In this document: one piece after another, positions 33,416 to 41,816 of the stretch
Numbering within the stretch: position 1 is the first letter of the stretch
Layout: each line of letters begins with the position of its first letter
Assembly: GCA_014879735.1 (NCBI GenBank)
Contig: JACSRN010000107.1
Span: 1 to 49,710, forward strand
DNA length: 49,710 nt
From: Paracoccaceae bacterium
Lineage (GTDB): Bacteria; Pseudomonadota; Alphaproteobacteria; Rhodobacterales; Rhodobacteraceae
Reading direction: 5' to 3'
The notes under the pieces: generated by a model
Database searches by the model: none
What the model saw: only the letters and a program-made list of their open reading frames with translations
What the model was told of the DNA's origin: nothing
Translations under genes and position numbers: made by a program

Positions 33416-34303
33416 ATGTTCGACTTCTGCGCCGATCCCTCGACCCTGCCCTGGTACAGTTGGCTTGCCTGCTATCTGACCACGGGGACGCATTTCAACT
33501 TTTACGGCTCGTTCGTGACGGTACTGCTTTTGCTGGCCGTCACCGCGCCCGTGGCGCTGGCCTTCGGATTTCTCGGTGCCACCGCGGCAAGATCGCCCGT
33601 CGCGCCGGTGTCGCTGCTGGGTCGCGGCTATATCGTCGCGGTGCGCGGCGTGCCCGACATTGTCTATTTCATGTTCTTCGTGATCGCGCTTGATCAGGGG
33701 ATCGAGTGGTTCAAGCATCTCTTCGTCTGCGCCGACCTGTCGCAACCAGTCTGGAACGGCAACGAATTCAGCGTCTGCTCCGCGGCGAAGGTGCCGCTCG
33801 CCACCTCGGCGGCGATCTGGCACAAGGCCTATGCCTTCGCGCTGGCCGTCTTCACCTTTGCCATCGTCTTCGGCGCCTTCGCGGCCAATGTGATCTATGG
33901 CGCGATGCAGGCGGTGCCGCGCGCGCAGCTTGAAACGGCCGAGGCCTATGGCATGACGCAGGGCCAGGTCTTCCGCCGCGTGCTGGTGCCGCAGATGTGG
34001 ATCTATGCCCTGCCGGGGTTGTCGAATCTGTGGCTGATCCTGATCAAGGCGACGCCGCTGCTGTTCCTTCTCGGGATCCAGGACATCGTCTACTGGGCGC
34101 GCGAGCTGGGAAGCGCCAAGACCAGCGGCAACAATCCCTATCCGCATGGCGACTGGCGCGTGTATTACTTTCTGGCGCTGCTGGTCTTCTACCTTGTCTT
34201 CACCCGCGTGTCCGAAATCGCACTGTCCCGGCTGACCGCACGGTTTTCCAGGGGCCAGGCCACCCGCGCCGGTGAAGATATGCGAAAGGTGGTCGCGCAA
34301 TGA
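33416..34303 (+). CDS. Polar amino acid ABC transporter permease 1
   Basis: A 295-residue inner-membrane permease of the HisMQ family. It has about five to six membrane segments (YGSFVTVLLLLAVTAPVALAFGFLGA; AYAFALAVFTFAIVFGAFAANVIYGA; VYYFLALLVFYLVFTRVSEIAL) and the EAA loop ETAEAYGMTQGQVFRRVLVPQMWIYALPG that docks on the ATPase. Start: ATG 33416 (MFDFCADPS) chosen because the ATG at 33398 would place its ribosome site inside the preceding hairpin; the longer form is possible. An unusual insert with several Cys (FVCADLSQPVW, FSVCSAAK) is present. It overlaps permease 2 by four bases. Confidence 0.92.
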   Translation: MFDFCADPSTLPWYSWLACYLTTGTHFNFYGSFVTVLLLLAVTAPVALAFGFLGATAARSPVAPVSLLGRGYIVAVRGVPDIVYFMFFVIALDQGIEWFKHLFVCADLSQPVWNGNEFSVCSAAKVPLATSAAIWHKAYAFALAVFTFAIVFGAFAANVIYGAMQAVPRAQLETAEAYGMTQGQVFRRVLVPQMWIYALPGLSNLWLILIKATPLLFLLGIQDIVYWARELGSAKTSGNNPYPHGDWRVYYFLALLVFYLVFTRVSEIALSRLTARFSRGQATRAGEDMRKVVAQ

Positions 34304-35127
34304 CCTGTCTGGAGACCATCCAGTCCTACGCCCTGCGCTCGATCGGCATCGGCGAACGCCTTCTCCCACGGGAAGGCTACGACCTCTGCCAGCAGTTCAC
34401 GCTGATCGGCTCCGGCCTGATCTGGAACATCTATTTCGGTGTCTTCGCCCTTCTGTTCGGCTTCTTTCTTGCCAATGCGCTGGCGCTGGCCAAGGCAAGC
34501 AGGTCGCGCTGGCTGCGCAAGCCTGCGGAATGGTTCATCTTCGTGTTCCGCGGCTCGCCGCTGTTCATCCAGTTCTTCCTGGCCTACGAAACGCTGGTGC
34601 TGCTGCCAAAGGCCGGGATCCCCGTCTTCGGCATGACCATCGAGACCGCCTGGACCACCAAGGCCTGGGCGGGCGCGCTGCTGGTGCTGTTCCTGAACAC
34701 CGCCGCCTATTCGGCCGAGATCTTCTACGGTGCGCTGAAGGCCATCCCGAAGGGCGATCTCGAGGCGGCAGATGCCTATGGCATCACCGGCTGGCAGAGG
34801 TTCCGCCGCATCGAATGGCCCACCATGCTGCGACTGGGATGGCCGGCCTATACGAACGAGGCGATCTTCCTCTTTCACGCCACGACGCTGGTGTTCTTCT
34901 CGGGCTTTCCGGCCTTCCAGCAGCGCGGCGATGCGCTCTACTATGCGAACTATTTTGCCGACAAGACCTTCAATCCCTTCATCCCCTATCCCATCGTCGG
35001 CCTCTACTTCGTGGTACTAACCTTGACGCTGATCTGGGCCTTCGGGGCGATGAACCGCCGGCTGAACCGGCATCTGCCCTCGAATCTCCGGCCGAGAATC
35101 CGCTTGCGTCCACAGTTGGTCCGGTAG
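34300..35127 (+). CDS. Polar amino acid ABC transporter permease 2
   Basis: The partner HisMQ-type permease, 275 residues. Membrane segments include LIWNIYFGVFALLFGFFLANALAL and IVGLYFVVLTLTLIWAFGAM. The family motif FVFRGSPLFIQFFLAYE is near residue 85, and the ATPase-docking EAA loop is EAADAYGITGWQRFRRIEWPTMLRLGWPA near 160. The ATGA overlap with permease 1 indicates translational coupling and a heterodimeric channel. After its stop there is a 192-bp gap, so the enzyme genes may have an extra promoter. Confidence 0.94.
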   Translation: MTCLETIQSYALRSIGIGERLLPREGYDLCQQFTLIGSGLIWNIYFGVFALLFGFFLANALALAKASRSRWLRKPAEWFIFVFRGSPLFIQFFLAYETLVLLPKAGIPVFGMTIETAWTTKAWAGALLVLFLNTAAYSAEIFYGALKAIPKGDLEAADAYGITGWQRFRRIEWPTMLRLGWPAYTNEAIFLFHATTLVFFSGFPAFQQRGDALYYANYFADKTFNPFIPYPIVGLYFVVLTLTLIWAFGAMNRRLNRHLPSNLRPRIRLRPQLVR

Positions 35128-35136
35128 TAGCGTTGT

Positions 35137-35146
35137 TTTGATCAAA
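35137..35146. promoter_or_regulatory. Palindrome in the gap before the synthetase genes
   Basis: TTTGATCAAA sits in the only AT-rich patch of the 192-bp gap between permease 2 and the first glutamine-synthetase-like gene. It lacks the four-base spacer of an FNR box. It could be an operator half of a catabolic regulator; this is weak. Confidence 0.25.
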
Positions 35147-35319
35147 TTATTCGGGCACCCGCCCGGACCCGTGCAGAGCAAGGCTGTCCGCAGTCCTGCC
35201 GGGCAAGGCGATCGAACCAAGGGAAGGACCAGGGCATGGTCCAGACCCCGACGTATCCGGCGGGCCGCCTGTGACTGGCCCCGGTTCGCGTACGGGAGGC
35301 CGTGCCTTCCTGAAACGAC

Positions 35320-36657
35320 ATGATGAAGGACTGGCTGAGAAAGCATCCCGACGTGCGGACCATTCGCGTGGCCGCCGCCGATCTGAACGGGCAGGCGCGC
35401 GGCAAGCGCGTGCCGGCGCGTTTTGCCGACAAGGTGGTAAAGGACGGAACCCGCTTCCCCTTTTCCGTCCTGAACCTTGACATCTGGGGCGAGGATATCG
35501 ACGACAGCCCGCTGGTGTTCGAGCAGGGCGATCAGGACGGCGTGCTGAAACCCACCGAGCGCGGCTTCATGCCGATGCCCTGGCTTGAGGCGCCGACCGC
35601 CCTGCTGCCGATCTGGATGTTCCGCGAGAACGGCCAGCCCTATGACGGCGATCCGCGCCACGCGCTGCGGGCCGTGGTCGACCGCTACAAGGCCAAGGGG
35701 CTGACCCCGGTCTGCGCGATGGAACTGGAATTCTTCCTGATCGACGACAGCGGCAAGACCATGCAGGTGCCGGCCAGCCCCCGCAGCGGCAAGCGTCGGA
35801 AAGCGGCGGAAACCCTGTCGATCCGTGCGCTGGACGCTTTCGACACCTTCTTCACCGACCTCTACGACGCCTGCGAGGCGATGGATATCCCGGCCGATAC
35901 CACCACGTCGGAAACTGGCCTGGGACAGTTCGAAGTGAACCTGATGCATTGCGACGATGCCCTGCGCGCCGCCGACGATGCCTGGCTGTTCAAGATGCTG
36001 GTCAAGGGTCTGGCGCGCCGCCACGGCTTTGCCGCCAGCTTCATGGCCAAGCCTTATCAGGACTATTCCGGCTCCGGCCTGCACACGCATTTCTCGGTGC
36101 TGGACGAAAAGGGCGACAATATCTTTGACAGCGGCGGGCCGAAAGGCACCGCGCAGCTGCGCCATGCCGTCGCCGGCTGCCTGGAGGCGATGCACGATTC
36201 GACGCTGCTGTTCGCACCGCATTTCAACAGCTACGAAAGGCTGGTGCCGGACAAGCACGCGCCAACGGCGATCTCCTGGGGCTATGAGAACCGCACCGCC
36301 GCCATCCGCATTCCCGCCGGCAACCCGGCGGCACGGCGGATCGAACACCGCGTGGCCGGCGGCGACGTGAACCCCTATCTCATGCTGGCCGCCATCCTGG
36401 GCGCGGCGCTCGCCGGGCTGGAGGACGGCAGGGAGCCACCGGCGCCAATCACCGGCAACGCCTATGCGCTGGATCTGCCGCAGATTCCTGAAACCTGGGA
36501 AGCCGCGATCAGCGCCTTCGAGAACAGCGACATCCTCTACCGCTTCCTGCCCAAGGAACTGATCCGCAACCTGGTGCAGACCAAGCGGCAGGAACTGCAT
36601 TATATCGCCGAGCTTTCGCCCGAGGAACGGATCGAGCTCTATCTCGATACCGTCTGA
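35320..36657 (+). CDS. Glutamine synthetase family protein 1 (gamma-glutamyl amine ligase, PuuA-like)
   Basis: A 445-residue member of the glutamine synthetase superfamily. Family core: CAMELEFFLIDDSG (residues 129-142) with metal ligands, ETGLGQFEVNLMH near 205, SGLHTHFSVLDEKGDNIF near 250 with the metal His, and SWGYENRTAAIRIPAGNPAARRIEHRVAGGDVNPYLMLAAILG. It is too divergent from GlnA and lacks the adenylylation loop NLYDLP. PuuA-type enzymes ligate glutamate to amines such as putrescine using ATP. Neighbouring amidotransferase, a second synthetase and a PuuB-like oxidase support amine gamma-glutamylation; the amine itself is not known. Confidence 0.9.
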   Translation: MMKDWLRKHPDVRTIRVAAADLNGQARGKRVPARFADKVVKDGTRFPFSVLNLDIWGEDIDDSPLVFEQGDQDGVLKPTERGFMPMPWLEAPTALLPIWMFRENGQPYDGDPRHALRAVVDRYKAKGLTPVCAMELEFFLIDDSGKTMQVPASPRSGKRRKAAETLSIRALDAFDTFFTDLYDACEAMDIPADTTTSETGLGQFEVNLMHCDDALRAADDAWLFKMLVKGLARRHGFAASFMAKPYQDYSGSGLHTHFSVLDEKGDNIFDSGGPKGTAQLRHAVAGCLEAMHDSTLLFAPHFNSYERLVPDKHAPTAISWGYENRTAAIRIPAGNPAARRIEHRVAGGDVNPYLMLAAILGAALAGLEDGREPPAPITGNAYALDLPQIPETWEAAISAFENSDILYRFLPKELIRNLVQTKRQELHYIAELSPEERIELYLDTV

Positions 36658-36673
36658 CGCGGCCTGACGCTGC

Positions 36674-36697
36674 GCCCCCCTTGACCGCAAGGGGGGC
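36674..36697. terminator. Hairpin between synthetase 1 and the amidotransferase
   Basis: GCCCCCCTTG (36674-36683) with CAAGGGGGGC (36688-36697) and a four-base loop. Only CTTCG follows, so it may attenuate rather than stop transcription. Confidence 0.55.
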
Positions 36698-36734
36698 CTT
36701 CGCCACCATCCTGTGACCCCAACGGAATGACGTC

Positions 36735-37424
36735 ATGCTGATCGGCATCCTGCAAACCGGAGAATCCCCCGACGCATTGCGCGCCGACCTGGGAGATTAT
36801 CCGGATTTCTTCGAGACGCTGCTTGCCGGTCGCGGGCTGACATTCCGCCGCTATGCCGTGTTGCGGATGGAGTTTCCCGCCGATGTGCTGGAATGCGAGG
36901 GCTGGCTCATCACCGGCTCGCGCTTCGGCGCCTATGAGGATCATGCCTTCATCCCGCCGCTGGAGGATTTCATCCGCCGCGCCTATGCCGCGCATGTCCC
37001 GGTGGTCGGCATCTGCTTTGGCCATCAGATCATCGCCCAGGCGATGGGCGGCACGGTGGCCAAATTCGACGGCGGCTGGTCGGTGGGGCCGACCGAATAT
37101 GATTTCGGCGGCGAGACCCTGACGCTGAACGCCTGGCATCAGGACCAGGTCGTCGGAAAGCCCGAAGGCGCACAGGTCATCGGCACCACCGCCTTCTGCG
37201 AGAATGCCGCCCTGCTTTACGACGACCGCATGTTCACCGTGCAGCCCCATCCCGAATTCCCGCCAGAGTTCATGGTGGGGCTGATCAAATATCGTGGCCC
37301 CGGCCTCGTGCCGCAGCCGCTGCTTGCCGATGCGACCGACCGGATGGGCCGACCGCTGGACAGCCCGGTCATGGCCGACCGCATCGCCGAGTTCTTCAAG
37401 ACCCGACAGAAGACCCTGGGCTGA
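36735..37424 (+). CDS. Class I glutamine amidotransferase (gamma-glutamyl hydrolase-like)
   Basis: A 229-residue type 1 GATase domain. The catalytic triad is visible: Cys94 in VGICFGHQIIAQAMGG, and His172 and Glu174 in VQPHPEFPPEF. No synthetase domain is attached. In amine pathways a class I GATase-fold enzyme (PuuD) removes the glutamyl group from gamma-glutamyl-GABA. This protein is closer to the GuaA-type subgroup than to PuuD as far as can be judged, so hydrolase activity is inferred from its position between two gamma-glutamyl ligase-like genes. Confidence 0.88.
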   Translation: MLIGILQTGESPDALRADLGDYPDFFETLLAGRGLTFRRYAVLRMEFPADVLECEGWLITGSRFGAYEDHAFIPPLEDFIRRAYAAHVPVVGICFGHQIIAQAMGGTVAKFDGGWSVGPTEYDFGGETLTLNAWHQDQVVGKPEGAQVIGTTAFCENAALLYDDRMFTVQPHPEFPPEFMVGLIKYRGPGLVPQPLLADATDRMGRPLDSPVMADRIAEFFKTRQKTLG

Positions 37425-37428
37425 TCCC

Positions 37429-37451
37429 CCCGGGGCGGCAGTCGCCCCGGG
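37429..37451. terminator. Hairpin between the amidotransferase and synthetase 2
   Basis: CCCGGGGCG (37429-37437) pairs with CGCCCCGGG (37443-37451) around GCAGT, starting just after the stop codon. It has no T-run. With the hairpins at 33369 and 36674 this is the third intercistronic stem in the locus, consistent with graded expression or mRNA processing. Confidence 0.5.
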
Positions 37452-37476
37452 CCGGCCCGAACCACAGTGTGATCCC

Positions 37477-38832
37477 ATGTCCAAATGGACCGACAAGCTG
37501 CCCGAGGCGGCGCAGGAATACATCGGCAATCGCCGCGTCGACGAAGTGGAATGCGTCATCGGCGACATTGCCGGCGTCGCCCGCGGCAAGGCGATGCCTG
37601 CCGCGAAATTCGCCAAGCAGACAAACTATTTCCTCCCCAACTCCATCTTTCTGCAGACGATCACCGGCGAATGGGCCGACAGCCCCTTCGATGCGTTCAC
37701 CGAACCCGACATGATCCTCGAACCCGACTGGTCCACCGCAACGGCGGCCCCCTGGACGGCCGACGTCACGCTGCAGGTCATTCACGATGCCAAGGATCAG
37801 CAGGGCAACTACATCGCCTATGCGCCGCGAAACGTGCTGCGCCGCGTATTGTCGCTTTACGAGGCGCAGGGCTGGCGGCCGGTCGTCGCACCCGAGATGG
37901 AATTTTTCCTGACCGCGCGCAACACCGACCCGAATATCCCGGTCATCCCGCCGATGGGCCGCACCGGGCGGCGGGCGGCGGGCAAGCAGGCCTATTCGCT
38001 GTCGGCCGTGGACGAATACGGCAAGGTGATCGACGACCTCTACGACTTTGCCGAGGCGCAGGGGCTGGAGATCGACGGCATCCTGCAGGAAGGCGGCGCG
38101 GGGCAGGTCGAGTTGAACCTGGCCCATGGCGATCCGCTGCGGCTGGCCGACGACGTGTTCTTCTTCAAACGGCTGATCCGCGAGGCCGCCCTGCGCCATG
38201 ACTGCTTTGCCACCTTCATGGCCAAGCCGATTGCCGACGAACCGGGCAGTGCCATGCACATCCACACCTCGGTCGTCGACGTGAAGACCGGCAAGAACAT
38301 CTTCGCCGGCCCCAAGGGGGCGGAAACCGAAGCCTTCATTCATTTCATTGCCGGTCTGCAAAAGCATCTGGGCGCCGCGGTGGCGCTGTTTGCGCCCTAT
38401 GTGAACAGCTATCGCCGCTATGTCCCCGATTTCGCCGCGCCCATCAACCTGGAATGGGGCCGCGACAACCGTACCACCGGCCTGCGGGTGCCGATCTCGG
38501 GTGCGGCAGCGCGGCGGGTGGAAAACCGCCTGCCGGGAATGGACTGCAACCCCTATCTCGGCATCGCGGCAACGCTGGCCTGCGGCTATCTGGGCCTGAT
38601 GAACAAGATCACGGCCCGGCCGGAATTCATCGGTTCGGCCTATGTCGACAGCGACGAGATCCCGGCGAACCTGGGCGATGCCCTCGATCTGCTGGAAGAG
38701 GACGTGGCCCTGCAAGAGGTGGTGGGCGTCGATTTCGTCAAGGTCTACGACAGCGTGAAGCGGAACGAATACAAGGAGTTCCTGCAGGTCATCAGCCCGT
38801 GGGAGCGCGAGCATCTGCTCCTGAACGTATGA
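37477..38832 (+). CDS. Glutamine synthetase family protein 2 (gamma-glutamyl amine ligase)
   Basis: A 451-residue second member of the synthetase superfamily, clearly paralogous but distant from the copy 2 kb upstream. Core motifs: VAPEMEFFLTARNTD near residue 140, EGGAGQVELNLAHGDPL near 205, AMHIHTSVVDVKTGKNIF near 260, and APINLEWGRDNRTTGLRVPISGAAARRVENRLPGMDCNPYLGIAATLACGY. It begins MSKWTDKLPEAAQEYIGNRRVDEVEC with an N-terminal domain unlike GlnA. No NLYDLP loop is seen. Its stop overlaps the ATG of the FAD oxidase, so ligase and oxidase are coupled, as expected for PuuA/PuuB-type steps. Confidence 0.9.
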   Translation: MSKWTDKLPEAAQEYIGNRRVDEVECVIGDIAGVARGKAMPAAKFAKQTNYFLPNSIFLQTITGEWADSPFDAFTEPDMILEPDWSTATAAPWTADVTLQVIHDAKDQQGNYIAYAPRNVLRRVLSLYEAQGWRPVVAPEMEFFLTARNTDPNIPVIPPMGRTGRRAAGKQAYSLSAVDEYGKVIDDLYDFAEAQGLEIDGILQEGGAGQVELNLAHGDPLRLADDVFFFKRLIREAALRHDCFATFMAKPIADEPGSAMHIHTSVVDVKTGKNIFAGPKGAETEAFIHFIAGLQKHLGAAVALFAPYVNSYRRYVPDFAAPINLEWGRDNRTTGLRVPISGAAARRVENRLPGMDCNPYLGIAATLACGYLGLMNKITARPEFIGSAYVDSDEIPANLGDALDLLEEDVALQEVVGVDFVKVYDSVKRNEYKEFLQVISPWEREHLLLNV

Positions 38833-40139
38833 TGGCGCTGAATCTGCTGCACGCGAATGACCGGACGGGGGAATATCCCGCCTCGTGGTATGCCGACACG
38901 CGCGCGCCGCTGGCACCCTTCCCCGCACTGGCGGGGGAGGTGCAGGCCGATGTCTGCATCGTCGGCGCCGGCTATACCGGGCTGTCGGCGGCGCTGCATC
39001 TGGCCGAACGCGGCCTGCGGGTCGTGGTGCTTGAGGCGCATCGCGTGGGCTTCGGCGCCTCGGGGCGGAACGGCGGACAGGTCGGATCGGGGCAAAGGCA
39101 GGATCAGGTCTGGCTGGAAAAGGCCGCCGGCCGCGATGCCGCGCATCGCCTTTGGGCACTGGCCGAGGATGCCAAGGCGCTGGTCCGCGACCTGATCGCG
39201 CGGCACGCCATGCCCGTGACCTTCCATCCCGGCATCGCCCATGCCTGCTGGACCGATGCCGAGGTGCGCGAAACCCATGCCTATGCCGAAAAGCTTCGCC
39301 GCGACTATGGCTATGAACAGCTTGAACCGCTCGACCGCGACGGCATCCGCCGGCTGATCGGCTCGCCCGTCTACCGCGGCGGCGAGATCGACCGCGGCGC
39401 GGGCCATGTCCATCCGCTGAACTATGCGATCGGGCTGGCGCAGGCGGCGGTGGCAGCCGGCGCAACCATCTGCGAGCAAAGCGAGGCACTGGAACTGACC
39501 TCCGGTGCCAGGCCCGCGGTGCGCACCGCGGCCGGCCGCGTGGTGGCCGGGCAGGTGCTGCTGGCGGCAAACGGCTATCTGGGGGATCTGCAGCCGCAGG
39601 TGGCCGCCAGGGTCATGCCGATCAACAACTTCATCGTTGCGACCGAGCCGCTGGGCGCACGGGCAAAGGACATCCTGTCCGAGCCCGTAGCCGTGGCCGA
39701 CACCCGGTTCGTGGTGAACTACTGGCGGCTGTCCGAGGATGGCCGCCTGCTGTTCGGTGGCGGCGAGAGCTACGGCTACCGCTTCCCCGACATCGTGAAG
39801 ACGGTGTCGAAGCCCATGCTCGAGGTTTATCCGCAACTGAAGGATGCCCGGATCGATTTTGCCTGGGGCGGCACGCTGGCGATCACCATGAACCGCATGC
39901 CCTGCTTCACCCGGCCGGCGCAGAATGTGATGTCGGCCTCGGGTTACTCCGGGCATGGGGTGGCGATGGCCACGCTGGCGGGCAAGCTGATGGCCGAGGC
40001 AGCGGCGGGCAATGCCGCAGGCTTCGACCTGATCGCCAGCCTGCCGCAACGCAGCTTTCCGGGTGGCACGCTGACACGCTGGCCGCTGCTGGCGCTGGCG
40101 ATGACCTGGTATTCGCTGCGCGACCGGCTGGGCTGGTAG
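38829..40139 (+). CDS. FAD-dependent amine oxidase (gamma-glutamylputrescine oxidase, PuuB-like)
   Basis: A 436-residue DAO-family flavoprotein. The N-terminal SWYADTRAPLAPFPALAGEVQADVCIVGAGYTGLSAALHLAERGLRVVVLEA contains the dinucleotide-binding motif GAGYTG. GFGASGRNGGQVGSGQ follows, a hallmark of PuuB-like oxidases, as is the late GYSGHGVAMATLAGKLMAE. These enzymes oxidise the gamma-glutamylated amine to an aldehyde, releasing ammonia and H2O2. The start ATG overlaps the synthetase 2 stop (ATGATG). The dehydrogenase gene starts 4 bases after its stop. Confidence 0.92.
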   Translation: MMALNLLHANDRTGEYPASWYADTRAPLAPFPALAGEVQADVCIVGAGYTGLSAALHLAERGLRVVVLEAHRVGFGASGRNGGQVGSGQRQDQVWLEKAAGRDAAHRLWALAEDAKALVRDLIARHAMPVTFHPGIAHACWTDAEVRETHAYAEKLRRDYGYEQLEPLDRDGIRRLIGSPVYRGGEIDRGAGHVHPLNYAIGLAQAAVAAGATICEQSEALELTSGARPAVRTAAGRVVAGQVLLAANGYLGDLQPQVAARVMPINNFIVATEPLGARAKDILSEPVAVADTRFVVNYWRLSEDGRLLFGGGESYGYRFPDIVKTVSKPMLEVYPQLKDARIDFAWGGTLAITMNRMPCFTRPAQNVMSASGYSGHGVAMATLAGKLMAEAAAGNAAGFDLIASLPQRSFPGGTLTRWPLLALAMTWYSLRDRLGW

Positions 40140-40143
40140 GTCC

Positions 40144-41511
40144 GTGCTGGCGCCCGGGGCACTTGCCGCGCTGTCCGAGCTGTTCGGCCCGCGCCTGTCC
40201 ACCGCCGGCGCCGTCCTTGCCCAGCATGCGCAAAGCGAAAGCCTGATCGCCGGTCCACCCCCCGAGGCCGTCGTCTTTCCAGAGACCACGGCAGAGGTGG
40301 CGGCGCTGGCCCGGCTGTCGGCAGAGCATGGCTTTCCACTGGTCGGCTGGGGTGCCGGAACCTCGCTTGAAGGGCATGCGCTGGCGTTGCAGGGCGGGGT
40401 GACGGTAGATTTCGCCCGGATGGACCGGGTTCTGGACATCCGGGCCGGGGACATGATCGTCCGCGTCCAGCCCGGTCTTTCCCGCGAGGCACTGAACCGC
40501 GAGCTGCGCACCACCGGCCTGTTCTTCCCCGTCGACCCCGGTGCCAATGCAAGCCTTGGCGGCATGGCTTCGACCCGGGCCTCGGGCACCACCGCCGTAC
40601 GCTACGGCACGATGCGCGACAATGTGCTGGCGCTGGAAGTCGTCCTTGCCGGGGGCGAGGTGATCCGGACGGGCAGCGCGGCGGCGAAATCCTCGGCCGG
40701 ATACGACCTGACCGGGCTGTTCGTCGGCGCCGAAGGCACGCTGGGCCTGATCACCGAACTGACCCTGCGTCTTCATGGCCAGCCCGAGGCGGTTTCCGCG
40801 GCGGCCTGCAGCTTTCCCGGCCTTGCTGCCGCCGTCGATTGCGTGATCGCGACGATCCAGTCGGGCCTGCCCATGGCACGGATCGAATTTCTTGACGCCG
40901 CCACGGTCGCCGCGGTCAACGCCCATTCCCGGTTGACGCTGCCGCTGTCGCCGCTTCTGCTGGTCGAGTTCCACGGCAGCCCCGCCGCCGTCGAGGAGCA
41001 GGCCGCACGCTTTGGCGAGTTGGCGGCGGCCTTTGGCCAGACCGGCTTTCAATGGGCAAGTGCCACCGAGGATCGAAGCCGTCTCTGGGCCGCGCGGCAC
41101 GCGGCCTATCACGCCATCCTCGCCTCGCGCCCCGGCTGCCTGGCGATGGTAACGGATGTCTGCGTGCCGATCTCGCAACTGGCCCGGGCGGTCGAGGAAA
41201 CCGCTGCGGATATTGCGGCCTCGCCCCTTCCCGGGCCGATCCTCGGCCATGTGGGGGACGGCAACTTCCACGCGATCCTGCTGGTCCACCCCCAGGACCC
41301 GGCCGAGGTCGCCGCAGCCAAGGCGCTGGCGACCCGGATGGCCGACCGTGCACTGCGGCTGGGCGGTACCATCACCGGCGAGCACGGCATCGGCGCCGGC
41401 AAGCGCGGGCTGATGGCGGCCGAACATGGTGCGGGCTGGCAGGCCATGGGGCGGATCAAGACCGCGCTCGACCCGATGGGGCTGATGAACCCGGGAAAGC
41501 TGGTGCCCTGA
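40144..41511 (+). CDS. FAD-linked D-lactate/glycolate-type dehydrogenase
   Basis: A 455-residue FAD-binding (PCMH) oxidoreductase of the GlcD/D-lactate dehydrogenase family. The FAD domain has VGWGAGTSLEGHALALQGGVTVDF, FFPVDPGANASLGGMASTRASGTTAVRYGTMRDNVLALEVVL and GSAAAKSSAGYDLTGLFVGAEGTLGLITELTLRL. The C-terminal cap has GHVGDGNFHAILLVHP and GGTITGEHGIGAGKRGLMAAEHG, which carry catalytic and metal His residues. The start is GTG at 40144. It is the last gene of the amine locus. It may be the oxidation step for a hydroxyacid product, or just a neighbour; the substrate (D-lactate, glycolate or 2-hydroxyglutarate) is open. Confidence 0.9.
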   Translation: MLAPGALAALSELFGPRLSTAGAVLAQHAQSESLIAGPPPEAVVFPETTAEVAALARLSAEHGFPLVGWGAGTSLEGHALALQGGVTVDFARMDRVLDIRAGDMIVRVQPGLSREALNRELRTTGLFFPVDPGANASLGGMASTRASGTTAVRYGTMRDNVLALEVVLAGGEVIRTGSAAAKSSAGYDLTGLFVGAEGTLGLITELTLRLHGQPEAVSAAACSFPGLAAAVDCVIATIQSGLPMARIEFLDAATVAAVNAHSRLTLPLSPLLLVEFHGSPAAVEEQAARFGELAAAFGQTGFQWASATEDRSRLWAARHAAYHAILASRPGCLAMVTDVCVPISQLARAVEETAADIAASPLPGPILGHVGDGNFHAILLVHPQDPAEVAAAKALATRMADRALRLGGTITGEHGIGAGKRGLMAAEHGAGWQAMGRIKTALDPMGLMNPGKLVP

Positions 41512-41538
41512 AGATCTGAAGACCTGGAGGCCTGAAGA

Positions 41539-41712
41539 TCAGCCCAGCGCGGAGCTGCGGCGGAACAGGCCAAGGTCGATTTCGCGCTGGCGCCATTCCA
41601 GATCGGCGATCGATTGAGCGGCGTTCAGATAGGCCAGTTCCTGTTGCTCGACGCTGGGGAACATCGCGGGCAGGTGCAGCCGGCGGGTAAGGTTGCGAAG
41701 CGGATTTGGCAT
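41539..41712 (-). CDS. Small DUF3563-like protein (57 aa)
   Basis: A short gene on the minus strand: starts MPNPLRNLTRRLHLPAMFPS and ends LGLFRRSSALG. The core EQQELAYLNAAQSIADLEWRQREID follows the DUF3563 pattern of a YLA-type stretch followed by DLE-R-R/Q-RE-D. A GGAG ribosome site lies 7 bases before the ATG. The function of the family is unknown; an amphipathic helical protein is likely. It is convergent with the dehydrogenase gene and lies downstream of recN on the same strand. Confidence 0.75.
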   Translation of the reverse strand: MPNPLRNLTRRLHLPAMFPSVEQQELAYLNAAQSIADLEWRQREIDLGLFRRSSALG

Positions 41713-41816
41713 CGTCGTCTCCTATGCGGTCCTCCCACCCGCTAGATACGATACTGCGCTGCAGCGAAAACCCCCCGATACCGAAAGGTCGCCATGCGCC
41801 CCGGGCATAGCTGGCG

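Noticed and set aside
35137-35146. FNR box before synthetase 1
   Set aside because: TTTGATCAAA lacks the four-base spacer required by the FNR/FixK consensus.
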